DNA from: Roseospira visakhapatnamensis
GTDB taxonomy: Bacteria > Pseudomonadota > Alphaproteobacteria > Rhodospirillales > Rhodospirillaceae
Reading direction: 5' to 3'
DNA length: 64,000 nucleotides
Assembly (NCBI RefSeq): GCF_014197915.1
Contig: NZ_JACIGK010000004.1
Coordinates: forward strand, 111,569-175,568
Position 1 is the stretch's first letter; every line of letters begins with the position of its first letter. Below are positions 44,920 to 54,279 of the stretch, in pieces. The translations under genes and the position numbers were made by a program. The notes under the pieces are model-generated. The model was not told the origin of the DNA. It saw only the letters and a program-made list of their open reading frames with translations, and made no database searches.

Positions 44920-45708
44920 TCAGATCAGGAACAGCGTATCCAGCGCATGGAACAGATCATCCGCGAAGGCGGGCCCCTTGTGGATGACCGGCACCTGGCC
45001 GGGCAGCAACGCCAGCAGCTCGTTGTCGGGATCCAGGCTGGTGATCAGGGCCGTCGGCACATTGCGGGTCTCGGGCATGGCGGCCACGCCGATCGCCAGG
45101 TCGATCCCGGTCAGGCCCGGCATGACGGCGGAGATGATCACCATGTCCGGCCTGGTGCGCACGATCAGCGGCAGGGCCTCGAAGGTGGAGCCAATCTGCA
45201 CCGTGCGATAACCGCACTGCTGCAATTCGCGCTCGACGAAGTGGGTTTGCGCGCCCGGCTCCATGACCAGCATGATCTCGATGTCGCGAACCTCGATATC
45301 CTCCGGCGCGAAGCCGCGCTTGGCCGGCAGGCCGCGCACCATCGGCCCCTGCTCCGTGTCGGCCGGGATGCGCCCCTCGACGAGGTCGACGATCACCTCC
45401 AGAAAGACCTCAAGGTCGTCGAGGATCAAGGCCGGCACCACGGACCGGGACTCCGACAGGTAGTCGCCAAGACGGTGGCCCAGGGTGGCAAGCGGACTCA
45501 GGCCGAGGCTCTCGCCCTGGCCGCGCAGGACCAGGGCATGCCGGCGGGCGATGCGGACCACGTCGGCCAGGTCGCCGCCGGTGTCGTGGCGAACCTGTTC
45601 GACACGAAGCAGCAGATCGCGCGCCGCGTCACCCGCCTCGTCCAGGAATTCCTGCCGCATCTCGCGGAGCACCGCCTCGATGGCCGCCGCATCACCGCCG
45701 GGAGACAT
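44920..45708 (-). CDS. Hpt-like / pseudo-receiver protein
   Basis: 262 residues from the ATG at 45708. Residues ~1-110 look like an Hpt domain with candidate phospho-His in RRHALVLRGQGESLGL. Residues ~135-260 follow a receiver fold, but the acidic pair is IMLVME and the phospho-acceptor Asp is Ser (IISAVMPGLTG). The switch Thr (ALITSLDP) and Lys (IHKGP) are kept. It probably accepts phosphate on the Hpt part while the receiver only binds partners. It converges on the histidine kinase gene. Confidence 0.75.
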   Translation of the reverse strand: MSPGGDAAAIEAVLREMRQEFLDEAGDAARDLLLRVEQVRHDTGGDLADVVRIARRHALVLRGQGESLGLSPLATLGHRLGDYLSESRSVVPALILDDLEVFLEVIVDLVEGRIPADTEQGPMVRGLPAKRGFAPEDIEVRDIEIMLVMEPGAQTHFVERELQQCGYRTVQIGSTFEALPLIVRTRPDMVIISAVMPGLTGIDLAIGVAAMPETRNVPTALITSLDPDNELLALLPGQVPVIHKGPAFADDLFHALDTLFLI

Positions 45709-46036
45709 GATGGTGGGTCCCTCCACGCCGGTCGCCGGTCGGCATGCCCGACGACGGTTCCCCGTGGTGCGGCGCCCGGCGTGTGGCGCCCGAGGAGGGG
45801 GCCGCTTCCCCACCGCTGGTCGGGCTGGACAACGAGGACGGCCATCAATGGCGGCGTCCTGTCCGGAAAACCCCGACGGGTCCCGCACGGCGCCTGACCG
45901 GGCCGAAGTCAGACACACCATGGGTCCCTTTACAAGACCGTCTCGAAGCGTGGCGTACCATACCAACGGCCCTTGAGAATGACCGTTGCCGTCCGTGGCC
46001 GCCCGGCGGACGAATCACACTCATCCGCCGCTGGTA
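45709..46036. other. 328-nt intergenic region on the 5' side of the Hpt gene
   Basis: Lies between the hemerythrin stop and the Hpt-protein start, both leftward. It should hold the Hpt-protein promoter. The ORF extending through it in the Hpt frame is Arg/Pro-rich and looks non-coding. Confidence 0.3.
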
Positions 46037-47743
46037 TCAGACGACCGGCTCCGAGAGAATGGCCGCATCCCCCAAGTCCTCGACAAGAGCCGGATCCACC
46101 TTGATCGCCGCGGCCACGGCCTGGGCATCCGGGTTGTTTTGGACATACGGCTTGTAGCGCATGTCCTCACCCAGAATATGGTTCATCAACCATCCCTTGA
46201 GGAACGTGAGCAGGGCCTGGCCTTGCATGGCATGGGGATCGGCCTGGTAGCGGTCCAGCCACTCCCGGACCTGGGCCTTGAGTTCCCGGTGTCGGCCCGC
46301 GTGGTCCTGGGCGCCGGGGAAGTTGGCCGCCTTGTGAAGCGCCTCCTCGCGATTGAAGTGGTACTCCGTGTAGTCCCAGAGGCTGTTCAACACGCTGCCG
46401 ACGATCCAGGCGCTCTCGGGCGCCTTGTCCAGCGCGGCCGGCAGTTGATTGACAAGATTGATCAGGATGCGGTGGTCGCGATCCATCTCCTCGGCACCGA
46501 CCGACCAGGTGTCGGACCAGCGGATAAGCGGCTCGTCCGCCTCATCCGTCCCATCGCCCCCGGCCGTCTCCGCACCATCCACGCCATCCGCGCCGTCGTC
46601 ATCGGCTCCCGCCCCGGCGCCCGGAGGATCTTCGGTCGGACCATCGTCGGCAGAACCATCTTCGGTCGGGCCATCATCGTCTCCGGCCATCTCGTCCGCC
46701 GTTGTCGGGGCCGGCGGGTCGTCGACGGCGTCCTGGGCCCCGGCGCCGTCGTCAGCCCCGTCGGGCGCGGCGGACAGGGCGGGCTCCGCGATGGCGTCAT
46801 CGACACCGGTCTCCTCGACACCGGTTTCATCGACGTCGGCGACCTGGGGCTCGGATCCGGACTCGTCGTCGTCCGCGTCCTGGACCGAGGACCCCTCCCC
46901 GGCGTCCAGGGACGCCCGATCCCCGCCGCCATCGGCATCATCGCCAGCCACATCATCGCCAGTCGCGTCGTGCCCGGCATGCTCGAAGGTCAAGTCATCC
47001 TGGCCATCGAAAGCCGCCCCGTCATCGCCGCCGATCCCATCGTCCATGGCGCCGGCATCGCACTCGGCCTCCGGGACCGCCGCCGGGCTGTCGAGGCCCC
47101 GTTCCGGAACCATTTCCAGGTCCTCGATCGCGACATCAAGGCCGCTCACCGGCGCCCCGTCGCCTTCGGTGGCGAGGCCGGCTTCCGCCTCGATCGCGGG
47201 CTCATCAACGGGACCGGCCGGACCCGGGTCATCGCCGCCGGCCTCGTCGTCGACATCAACAGCTTCCGCGCCGGCATCGGCGCCGCCGTCCATGGACCGC
47301 TCGGCCAGCGCGTCCCCGGGGGCCTCCCCAGGCGCCTCCCCGAGCGCCTCCACCACAGGCGGCGCGTCGGGCGCCTGCGTGGGATTGGCGTTGCCACCGG
47401 TGCCGAAGGCGCGGGCCACCAGGGCCTCGGAGCGCTCCACGGCGCGCGCCAGATCCGTCTCGTCGCCCGCCAGGTCCTGGGCCGTGCGTTGCGCGGCGCC
47501 CGTCAGCGCCCGCAGGGCCTCGGTCAGGGTGTCATTGGCCTCCGAAAGAGCGCGGATCTGCTCGTCTCGATCCGCCAGTTCCTGCTGCTGCGCCTGATAG
47601 CGCTGCTCCACCACGGTGAACAGGTCGTGAAGCTTGGAGAGCCGGTCGGCCCGCGCGTCATGCGCGCCCCCCAGGTCTGCGACGGCCTTCTCGGCCTCGG
47701 CGATGACCGACTGAGCGCTGTCCTTGTGAGTCTTGACGGTCAT
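46037..47743 (-). CDS. Bacteriohemerythrin with coiled coil and long acidic linker
   Basis: 568 residues from the ATG at 47743. Residues ~5-110 form a coiled coil (HDLFTVVEQRYQAQQQELAD). Residues ~130-430 are an Asp/Glu/Gly/Ala-rich disordered linker. Residues ~435-560 are hemerythrin: WSVGAEEMDRDH (His), YTEYHFNREE (His, Glu), the HAGRHRELK His pair, and NHILGEDMRY (His, Asp), a full di-iron ligand set. It should bind O2 or sense oxygen in the cytosol. The downstream partners are unclear. Confidence 0.88.
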   Translation of the reverse strand: MTVKTHKDSAQSVIAEAEKAVADLGGAHDARADRLSKLHDLFTVVEQRYQAQQQELADRDEQIRALSEANDTLTEALRALTGAAQRTAQDLAGDETDLARAVERSEALVARAFGTGGNANPTQAPDAPPVVEALGEAPGEAPGDALAERSMDGGADAGAEAVDVDDEAGGDDPGPAGPVDEPAIEAEAGLATEGDGAPVSGLDVAIEDLEMVPERGLDSPAAVPEAECDAGAMDDGIGGDDGAAFDGQDDLTFEHAGHDATGDDVAGDDADGGGDRASLDAGEGSSVQDADDDESGSEPQVADVDETGVEETGVDDAIAEPALSAAPDGADDGAGAQDAVDDPPAPTTADEMAGDDDGPTEDGSADDGPTEDPPGAGAGADDDGADGVDGAETAGGDGTDEADEPLIRWSDTWSVGAEEMDRDHRILINLVNQLPAALDKAPESAWIVGSVLNSLWDYTEYHFNREEALHKAANFPGAQDHAGRHRELKAQVREWLDRYQADPHAMQGQALLTFLKGWLMNHILGEDMRYKPYVQNNPDAQAVAAAIKVDPALVEDLGDAAILSEPVV

Positions 47744-48006
47744 CGTTCCGCGCACCCTTCTGCCACGCCTTTCCATTCGGACGTCGAGCGTACCATGAGC
47801 CCGATCAGCCCCAAAAGGTCCGATCCACGGGGCATCCCGGCCTGAGAGCCCATCCGGTCCGTCGCGGGAACCACAATATGGTGTGTTTCTCCACCTGAAC
47901 AGTATTGCGTATAGAGTGTGCGTCGGGGCTCGTCCGACCAGCGCGGCACCCGGGGCGCACCGATCGATACGGCTTCCCCAAAGGGCCAACAGGAGAGCGA
48001 CGCGGA

Positions 48007-49275
48007 ATGAAACGCGGGCGATGGATATCATCGGGCGAGGGACGGTCGGTCACGCTCCTGGGATCACCCGCCGAGTCGGCACCACTGGCCGCCGCCCTGC
48101 GATCGCGCGGACAGGCGCCATGCCGCGTCACCCCACCGCCATCGACTCGGCCCTGGGATGGCGCGCGCCACGCTCCGGCGCGCGTCGCCGAGGCCGTGGC
48201 GGCGCGCCTGACCCAGGACGAGCGTCCCCTGGTGGCGGTCGTGGGACCACCCTGGTGGCTGGGCGTCGCCGCCCAGGCGCGCGCCGCCGCCCTGGAGACC
48301 CGGCCGGCGCGCTGGCTGCTGTGGCCGACACCTGACGACCGACTGGACGCGGACGCGCCACCCGCCTGGAGCCATGAGGCCGCCTACCTGGACGCCCTGG
48401 CGCGGGCCTCGGCGTCGTGGATCGCGCCGCCGGGATCGCCAGCGCGGGCGACCCTTCCGCCCGAGGCCGGATCGGACGCCCGGGCATTCGCCCGATGGCT
48501 GGCCACCCTGCCCCATCCGGCCCAGGACCGTCGCGTCCAGGTCCGCGCCGCCACGCGGCCAGTGACCCTGGGCGTGGTGCTGGTGCATCGGGACCGGCCC
48601 GGCCCGGTGGTGGCGGCGCTCGACTCCCTGGCCGGGCAGACCCGCCCGCCGGACGCGCTGGTGGTGGTGGACGCCGCCAGCACCGACCCCACGGCGCGGC
48701 GGCTATTGCGCCGGCGGGTCTCGGCCTTCGGCGCCGCCCCAAGCACACTGATCATCCGCGATGCCCCCAGCCTGGGCGCGGCCCGCCACGCCGGCGTACA
48801 GGCCCTGTCCACGGACTGGGTCCTGATCCTGGACGACGACAACCAGTGTCCGCCGAACGCCCTGGCCACCTTCACCCGAGCGGCGGCCACCGGCGCGGCC
48901 GATGTCTGGACCTGCTGGGCGGCGCTGTTTCACGGCGATCGTCCGCCGCCGGATCCGGACGGCGGTCCCGTCTACCGGCCGCTCGGCCCGGTGCCGGGGC
49001 TGGCCGGCCGGGCGAACATCCTGGGCGACGCCAACCTGATGATCCGGCGCGACGCCTTCTTCCGGCTGAGCGGGTTCGATCCCGACCCCGCCACCGGCGC
49101 CGAGGACTGGGACCTGCTGGTTCGCGCCCTGCTGGCCGGGGTGCCACAGGCGGTGATTCCGCGCGTGCTGCTGTGGAAGCGCCACGCCCCCAACGGCATC
49201 GGCGCCACCATGGACCCCGACCGCGCCCGCGCCCGGGTGCTCGGCCGTCTGCGCGCGGCTCGGATACCGGTGTAA
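48007..49275 (+). CDS. Family 2 glycosyltransferase
   Basis: 422 residues from the ATG at 48007 (Shine-Dalgarno caggag). Residues ~1-175 are an unrecognised Ala/Pro-rich region. A GT-A fold starts at ~185: TLGVVLVHRDRPGPVVAALD, VVVDAASTDPTARRL, metal/sugar-nucleotide motif LILDDDNQ (~274), GANLMIRRDAFFRL-type acceptor loop and GAEDWDLLVRALLAGV. It transfers a sugar to an envelope glycan or protein. It is followed 15 nt later by a second glycosyltransferase. Confidence 0.88.
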   Translation: MKRGRWISSGEGRSVTLLGSPAESAPLAAALRSRGQAPCRVTPPPSTRPWDGARHAPARVAEAVAARLTQDERPLVAVVGPPWWLGVAAQARAAALETRPARWLLWPTPDDRLDADAPPAWSHEAAYLDALARASASWIAPPGSPARATLPPEAGSDARAFARWLATLPHPAQDRRVQVRAATRPVTLGVVLVHRDRPGPVVAALDSLAGQTRPPDALVVVDAASTDPTARRLLRRRVSAFGAAPSTLIIRDAPSLGAARHAGVQALSTDWVLILDDDNQCPPNALATFTRAAATGAADVWTCWAALFHGDRPPPDPDGGPVYRPLGPVPGLAGRANILGDANLMIRRDAFFRLSGFDPDPATGAEDWDLLVRALLAGVPQAVIPRVLLWKRHAPNGIGATMDPDRARARVLGRLRAARIPV

Positions 49276-49290
49276 GGAACCCATGCCCGC

Positions 49291-51477
49291 ATGCGCCACC
49301 GCCCACACACCGCTCGCGTCTGCCTGGTCACCACCGAGATCCTGGGGGTCCACCGCACCGGCGGCATCGCCACCTTCGCAAGCGCCCTGGCCGACCTGCT
49401 GGTCGCCGAGGGCCACGCGGTCACCGTGCTGTGCCTGAACGGCGCCCGCGCCATGGACGGACCCTTCGCGCCCTGGGTGGAGACCTATCGCCGCCGGGGA
49501 CTCATCCTGGCGCCCTTACCGGATACGCTCCCGGGCACGCCACCGCCCGGCGGGATCTGGCGCCTGGGCACGCTGGGGCGGCGGCTCCGCGCCCTGGACT
49601 GGCTGGCGGCGCGGGACTTCGACCTGATCCATTTCAACGACTGGGGCGGCGACGCCGCCCTGTGCGGGCAGGCGAAGGCGCTGGGCCTGGCCTTCGCGGA
49701 CACGCGGCTGGTGCTGGGGCTGCATGGCGCCTCCGACTGGTCCATGGCCGGCAACGACACGCCGCTCGCCGACCTGTCCCGGTTGGCGCAGATCGACCTT
49801 GAACGGGCCGCGCCAGCCGTCATGGACGCGGTGTGGAGCCCCAGCCGCTTCATGGTGGACCGGCTGGAGGGCCAGGGCGTCGCCCTGCCGCCGCAGGGCG
49901 CGCGGATCCTGCCGTTGCTGATGCCCGACCCCGGCCGGCCCCGCCCGCCCGAGGCCGAGGCGACGCCGATCGACGAGGTGGTGGTGTTCGGCCGCCTGGA
50001 AGCCCGCAAGGGACTGGCCTGGGTGCTGGACGGGCTGGACCGGCTGGCCACTCGACCGCCGGACGACCGCCCGGCGCGGGTCGCCTTCCTGGGGCGTGCC
50101 GGCGTGCTGGCGGGTGAACCGGCCGACAGGGTCATCCGCCGCCGCGCCGCGCCCTGGCCCTGGGAGACCGCGATCCTCGATCGCCTGCATCGCGCCGAGG
50201 CCCTGGACCACCTGAGGCAACCGGGGCGCCTGGCGCTGATCGCCGGCGCCGGGGACAACAGCCCCCTCACCCTGCACGAAAGCCTGGCCCTGCGCGTGCC
50301 GGTGCTGGCGCGCGGGGGCGGCGGGGTAGCCGAGATCGTGGCGCCGGAGGACCGCGCCCGCGTGGTGATCCCGCCCGAAACCGGCGCCGACGCCCTGGCG
50401 GACCGCCTGGCCGCGCTGATCGGCACAATGCCGTCCCCGGCCCGCCCACGGGTTTCTCGGGAAGACGCGGACACGGTGTGGCGGGCGTGGCATGCGGCGC
50501 TCCTGGAAACCAAGCCGCCGTCGCGTCCCGCGCGGACCGCGCCCGCGGTGCCCCTTCGCGTTCTGATCGCCCCGGCCAGTCGGCCCGACCCGGTGTGGAA
50601 GACAGCCCTGGCCGATGGTCCGCCAGACCATGCCGCGTGGCTGCTGACCGACGCCGACCGCCCCGACCCGGGCGCCCAGGATCGCATCACCTCTCTTCTC
50701 ACCCTCGGCGGCGCCGACCTGCTGGCGCCGGGATGGCGCGAGGGACCGGAGGGGCGGCGGGTGCTCTGCCTCGACGGCGCCCCCGTCACGGCCCAGGCGG
50801 TCAACGCGGTCGCCGGGCCGGGGCTGGTGCTGGGGCCACGCGCGGTGGCCGTGGCGGCACGGGATTGGGCACCGGAAAGCGGCCTGTGGGGACTGGTGGC
50901 GGTGGCCGTGGGCGCCGGCCTGACCCATCGCGCGGTCCCCGCCACGCTGCTGTCGCGAGACCGGCCGTGGATCGACTCTCCCGCCGCCCTGGCCCGCGCC
51001 CCGGCCGCCTGGGCGGCGCTGGACACCGGGCGGTCGGCCCCCCTGGTGGCGGGGCTGCTGGCCGGCCTGGTGGCGCGCCAAGCGGGCACCCATCGCCTGG
51101 ACCGCGACATCGGCGCCGACCCGGCCGCCCGCGCCGAGGACCGCACCCGCCGCCGTGCCCGCGCCCTGTGGCGCGCCTGGGGCTGGCGGGTCACCCGCCC
51201 CTTGCGCAACCGCGCCCGCCGTCGCGCCGGTCTTGCCCCGGAGCCCGTGGACCCGCCCCCCATGACCGAGCCCGGTGCCGCCGCCGAGGTGCTGTGGGGG
51301 GTGCTGCGCTCCCGGTCCTGGGCCCTGACCGCCGCCCCGCGCCTGGTCCTCAAAGCCGCGCGCAATTGTATACATAAACGGTCCAAGGGTCTTGGTGCCG
51401 GCCCGGGGGATCGGGTACCATCCCGCCCTTCCATGCAACAGGCAGGCGGCGCAACCCATCATGACTCGACCCGGTGA
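49291..51477 (+). CDS. GT-B glycosyltransferase with unrecognised C-terminal domain
   Basis: 728 residues. Residues ~1-400 are a GT4-type GT-B fold: N-domain GVHRTGGIATFASALADLLV, FDLIHFNDWGGDAAL, then VVVFGRLEARKGLAWVLDGL and the donor loop DNSPLTLHESLALRVPVLA. Residues ~415-700 are extra, with LLTDADRPDPGAQDR and LLAPGWREG reminiscent of a broken glycosyltransferase or carbohydrate-binding region. The AT-rich end codes ARNCIHKRSK and doubles as the control region of the next gene, which starts inside this gene 17 nt before its end. Confidence 0.85.
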   Translation: MRHRPHTARVCLVTTEILGVHRTGGIATFASALADLLVAEGHAVTVLCLNGARAMDGPFAPWVETYRRRGLILAPLPDTLPGTPPPGGIWRLGTLGRRLRALDWLAARDFDLIHFNDWGGDAALCGQAKALGLAFADTRLVLGLHGASDWSMAGNDTPLADLSRLAQIDLERAAPAVMDAVWSPSRFMVDRLEGQGVALPPQGARILPLLMPDPGRPRPPEAEATPIDEVVVFGRLEARKGLAWVLDGLDRLATRPPDDRPARVAFLGRAGVLAGEPADRVIRRRAAPWPWETAILDRLHRAEALDHLRQPGRLALIAGAGDNSPLTLHESLALRVPVLARGGGGVAEIVAPEDRARVVIPPETGADALADRLAALIGTMPSPARPRVSREDADTVWRAWHAALLETKPPSRPARTAPAVPLRVLIAPASRPDPVWKTALADGPPDHAAWLLTDADRPDPGAQDRITSLLTLGGADLLAPGWREGPEGRRVLCLDGAPVTAQAVNAVAGPGLVLGPRAVAVAARDWAPESGLWGLVAVAVGAGLTHRAVPATLLSRDRPWIDSPAALARAPAAWAALDTGRSAPLVAGLLAGLVARQAGTHRLDRDIGADPAARAEDRTRRRARALWRAWGWRVTRPLRNRARRRAGLAPEPVDPPPMTEPGAAAEVLWGVLRSRSWALTAAPRLVLKAARNCIHKRSKGLGAGPGDRVPSRPSMQQAGGATHHDSTR
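51366..51377 (+). promoter_or_regulatory. TTGTATACATAA operator-like palindrome upstream of the GS-like gene
   Basis: The core TGTATACA (51367-51374) is a perfect palindrome, in a rare AT-rich patch inside the 3' end of the glycosyltransferase gene and 94 nt before the GS-like start. The form resembles operators of GntR-family regulators, which often control amine catabolism; no regulator gene is nearby. Confidence 0.45.
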
Positions 51478-52840
51478 GGGACTGTCCTTCGAGGACCTGA
51501 CATCCGCGGTGACCCAGGGTGACATTGACACCGTCCTGGTCGCCTTTCCCGACATGCAGGGCCGCCTGATCGGCAAGCGGTTCCATGCCGCCTTCTTCCT
51601 GGACAGCGGGCACGAGGAAACCCACGCCTGCGACTACCTGCTGGCCGACGATATCGACATGGAGCCGGTGCCGGGCTACGCCGCGCACAGTTGGGAGAAA
51701 GGCTACGGCGATTTCGTGCTCAAGCCCGACATGGCCACCCTGCGCCGCTGCACCTGGCTGGACGGCACCGCCATGGTGCTGTGCGATGTGCTGGACCACC
51801 ACGACCACGCGCCGGTGCCGCACGCGCCCCGCTCCGTCCTGACGCGCCAGGTGGAGCGGCTGCGGGCCATGGGACTGACGGCCTTCGCCGCCTCGGAACT
51901 GGAGTTCTATCTGTTCGACGAGGACTACCGCGCCTTGCGCGACCGCCGCTACCGCGACGCGCGCACCGCCGGCGCCTATATCGAGGACTATCACATCTTC
52001 CAGACCACCAAGGAGGAAGGCGTGGTGCGCGCCATGCGCAACCACCTGGAAGCCTCGGGCATCCCGGTGGAGACCTCCAAGGGCGAATGGGGGCCGGGCC
52101 AGGAAGAACTGAACATCCGCTACGCCGATGCGCTGACCATGGCCGACCGCCACGTGGTCATGAAGAACGCCATGAAGGAGATCGCCCACGCCCACGGCAA
52201 GGCCATCACCTTCATGGCCAAGTGGGACTATGACCTCGCCGGCAACTCCTGCCACATCCACATGTCGGTACGCGACGCCGACGGCCGCACGCCGCTGTTT
52301 CACGATCCGGACGCGCCCCACGGCATGTCGGACCTGATGCGCCGGTTCATGGCCGGGCAGATCAAGTACGCGCCCGACTACACCTATTTCCTGGCGCCCT
52401 ATATCAACTCCTACAAGCGCTTTCAGGATGGCACCTTCGCGCCCACCAAGGTGGTGTGGAGCCGCGACAACCGCACCGCCGGCTTCCGCCTGTGCGGCGA
52501 GGGGTCCAAGGCCATCCGCTGCGAGTGCCGGGTGCCGGGCGCCGACGTGAACCCCTATCTGGCCTTCGCCGCCCTGATCGCCGCCGGCATCGCCGGCATC
52601 GAGGAGGGCCTGGACCTATCCGCCCCCTTCGTCGGCGATGCCTACGGCGACGCCGGCCTGTCCGACATCCCCCGCACGCTCCGCGCCGCCACCGACAATC
52701 TGAACGGCTCGCGCATGCTGCGCGCGGCCCTGGGGGACGACGTCGTCGACCACTACCTGCACACCGCCCGCTGGGAGCAATCGGAATACGACCGCCGCGT
52801 CACCGACTGGGAGCTGATGCGCGGCTTCGAGCGGTATTGA
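51461..52840 (+). CDS. Glutamine-synthetase-like gamma-glutamyl-amine ligase
   Basis: 459 residues from the ATG at 51461. It has the GS beta-grasp (FPDMQGRLIGKRF) and catalytic domain with AASELEFYLFDEDYRAL, GQEELNIRYADALTMADRH, SCHIHMSVRDADG, and KRFQDGTFAPTKVVWSRDNR with RCECRVPGADVNPYLAFAAL. The adenylylation Tyr loop of GlnA is not evident. The set fits PuuA/GlnA4-type ligases that glutamylate amines. Downstream ALDH and Fe-ADH support glutamylated amine or amino-alcohol catabolism. Confidence 0.88.
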   Translation: MTRPGEGLSFEDLTSAVTQGDIDTVLVAFPDMQGRLIGKRFHAAFFLDSGHEETHACDYLLADDIDMEPVPGYAAHSWEKGYGDFVLKPDMATLRRCTWLDGTAMVLCDVLDHHDHAPVPHAPRSVLTRQVERLRAMGLTAFAASELEFYLFDEDYRALRDRRYRDARTAGAYIEDYHIFQTTKEEGVVRAMRNHLEASGIPVETSKGEWGPGQEELNIRYADALTMADRHVVMKNAMKEIAHAHGKAITFMAKWDYDLAGNSCHIHMSVRDADGRTPLFHDPDAPHGMSDLMRRFMAGQIKYAPDYTYFLAPYINSYKRFQDGTFAPTKVVWSRDNRTAGFRLCGEGSKAIRCECRVPGADVNPYLAFAALIAAGIAGIEEGLDLSAPFVGDAYGDAGLSDIPRTLRAATDNLNGSRMLRAALGDDVVDHYLHTARWEQSEYDRRVTDWELMRGFERY

Positions 52841-52873
52841 ACACACCCCCCTCACCCCACCGGTCCGCCATCC

Positions 52874-54271
52874 ATGAAGGCCCCCATGACCAAGACCCTG
52901 AAGCTGATCTCGCCGGTCAACGGCGAGGTCTATGTGGAACGTCCCGCCGTTCCCCTGGACGAGGCCCGCGACACCGCCGCCCGCGCCCGCGCCGCCCAGA
53001 CCGCCTGGGCCGCCCGCCCGCTGGAGGAGCGTATCGCCCTGGTCCAGGCGGGCGTCGCGCGGCTGGGCGCCATGACCGAGGAGATCGTCCCTGAACTGGC
53101 CTGGATGATGGGCCGCCCGGTCCGCTACGGCGGGGAGTTCGGCGGCGTCAAGGAGCGCGCGGACTACATGGCCGGCATCGCCGCCGACGCCCTGGCCCCG
53201 CTGGTGATCGAGGACAGCGGAACCTTCCGCCGGGTGCTGAAGCGCGAACCCCACGGCGTGGTGTTCGTCATCGCGCCCTGGAACTACCCCTACATGACGG
53301 CCATCAACACCATCGCCCCGGCGCTGATAGCCGGCAACACGGTGGTCCTGAAGCACGCCACCCAGACCCTGTTGGTGGGCGAGCGCATGGCCCGCGCCTT
53401 CATCGAGGCCGGAGTCCCCGCCGATGTGATCCAGGCCGTGGTCCTGGACCACGCCACCACCGAAGCCTTGCTGGCCCAGCGTGCCTTCGATTTCGTCAAC
53501 TTCACCGGCTCGGTGGCCGGCGGCCAAACCATCGAGCGCGCCGCCGCCGGCACCTTCGCCGCCCTGGGCCTGGAATTGGGCGGCAAGGACCCCGGCTACG
53601 TGATGGAGGACGCCGACCTGGACGCGGCCGTCGCCACCCTGATGGACGCGGCCATGTTCAACAGCGGCCAGTGCTGTTGCGGGATCGAACGGATCTATGT
53701 GGTCGAATCCCTCTACGACGCCTTCCTCGAGAAATCCATCGCCGAGGTCTCGAAGCTGACGCTCGGCAACCCGCTGGACCCGGACACGACCCTCGGCCCC
53801 ATGGCCAGCGCCCGCTTCGCCCAGGTCGTCCGCGACCAGATCGCCGAGGCCGTGGCCGCCGGCGCCACGCCACGGATCGACCCGGCGCTGTTCCCGGCCG
53901 ACGACGGCGGCGCCTACCTGGCGCCCCAGATCCTGACCGAGGTCACCCACGCCATGCGGGTGATGCGCGAGGAAAGCTTCGGTCCCGTGGTCGGCATCAT
54001 GACGGTAAAGAATGACGACGACGCCCTGGCGCTGATGAACGACAGCCCCTACGGCCTGACCGCCTCGTTGTGGACCGCCGACGCGGCCCGCGCCGAGGCC
54101 CTGGGCGCGCGCATCCAGACCGGCACTGTGTTCCTGAACCGGGCCGACTACCTGGACCCGGCACTGTGCTGGACCGGCTGCAAGGACACCGGGCGCGGCG
54201 GCGCGCTGTCGGTGATCGGCTTCCAGAACCTGACCCGCCCCAAGTCCTATCACCTGAAAAAGAAGGCTTGA
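52874..54271 (+). CDS. NAD(P)-dependent aldehyde dehydrogenase
   Basis: 465 residues (ATG at 52889 possible). Catalytic Glu in LGLELGGKDPGYV and Cys in FNSGQCCCGIERIYV; cofactor loop VIAPWNYPYMT and the FTGSVAGGQ turn are intact. It oxidises the aldehyde made by the next gene's enzyme or by an amine oxidase. It lies 33 nt after the GS-like gene, so this is one operon. Confidence 0.94.
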   Translation: MKAPMTKTLKLISPVNGEVYVERPAVPLDEARDTAARARAAQTAWAARPLEERIALVQAGVARLGAMTEEIVPELAWMMGRPVRYGGEFGGVKERADYMAGIAADALAPLVIEDSGTFRRVLKREPHGVVFVIAPWNYPYMTAINTIAPALIAGNTVVLKHATQTLLVGERMARAFIEAGVPADVIQAVVLDHATTEALLAQRAFDFVNFTGSVAGGQTIERAAAGTFAALGLELGGKDPGYVMEDADLDAAVATLMDAAMFNSGQCCCGIERIYVVESLYDAFLEKSIAEVSKLTLGNPLDPDTTLGPMASARFAQVVRDQIAEAVAAGATPRIDPALFPADDGGAYLAPQILTEVTHAMRVMREESFGPVVGIMTVKNDDDALALMNDSPYGLTASLWTADAARAEALGARIQTGTVFLNRADYLDPALCWTGCKDTGRGGALSVIGFQNLTRPKSYHLKKKA

Positions 54272-54279
54272 GCCCCATC

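Noticed and set aside
46037..48031. Longer hemerythrin start at 48031
   Set aside because: The added N-terminus is Arg/Pro-rich and crosses the divergent promoter region of the glycosyltransferase gene; ATG 47743 begins a coherent coiled coil.
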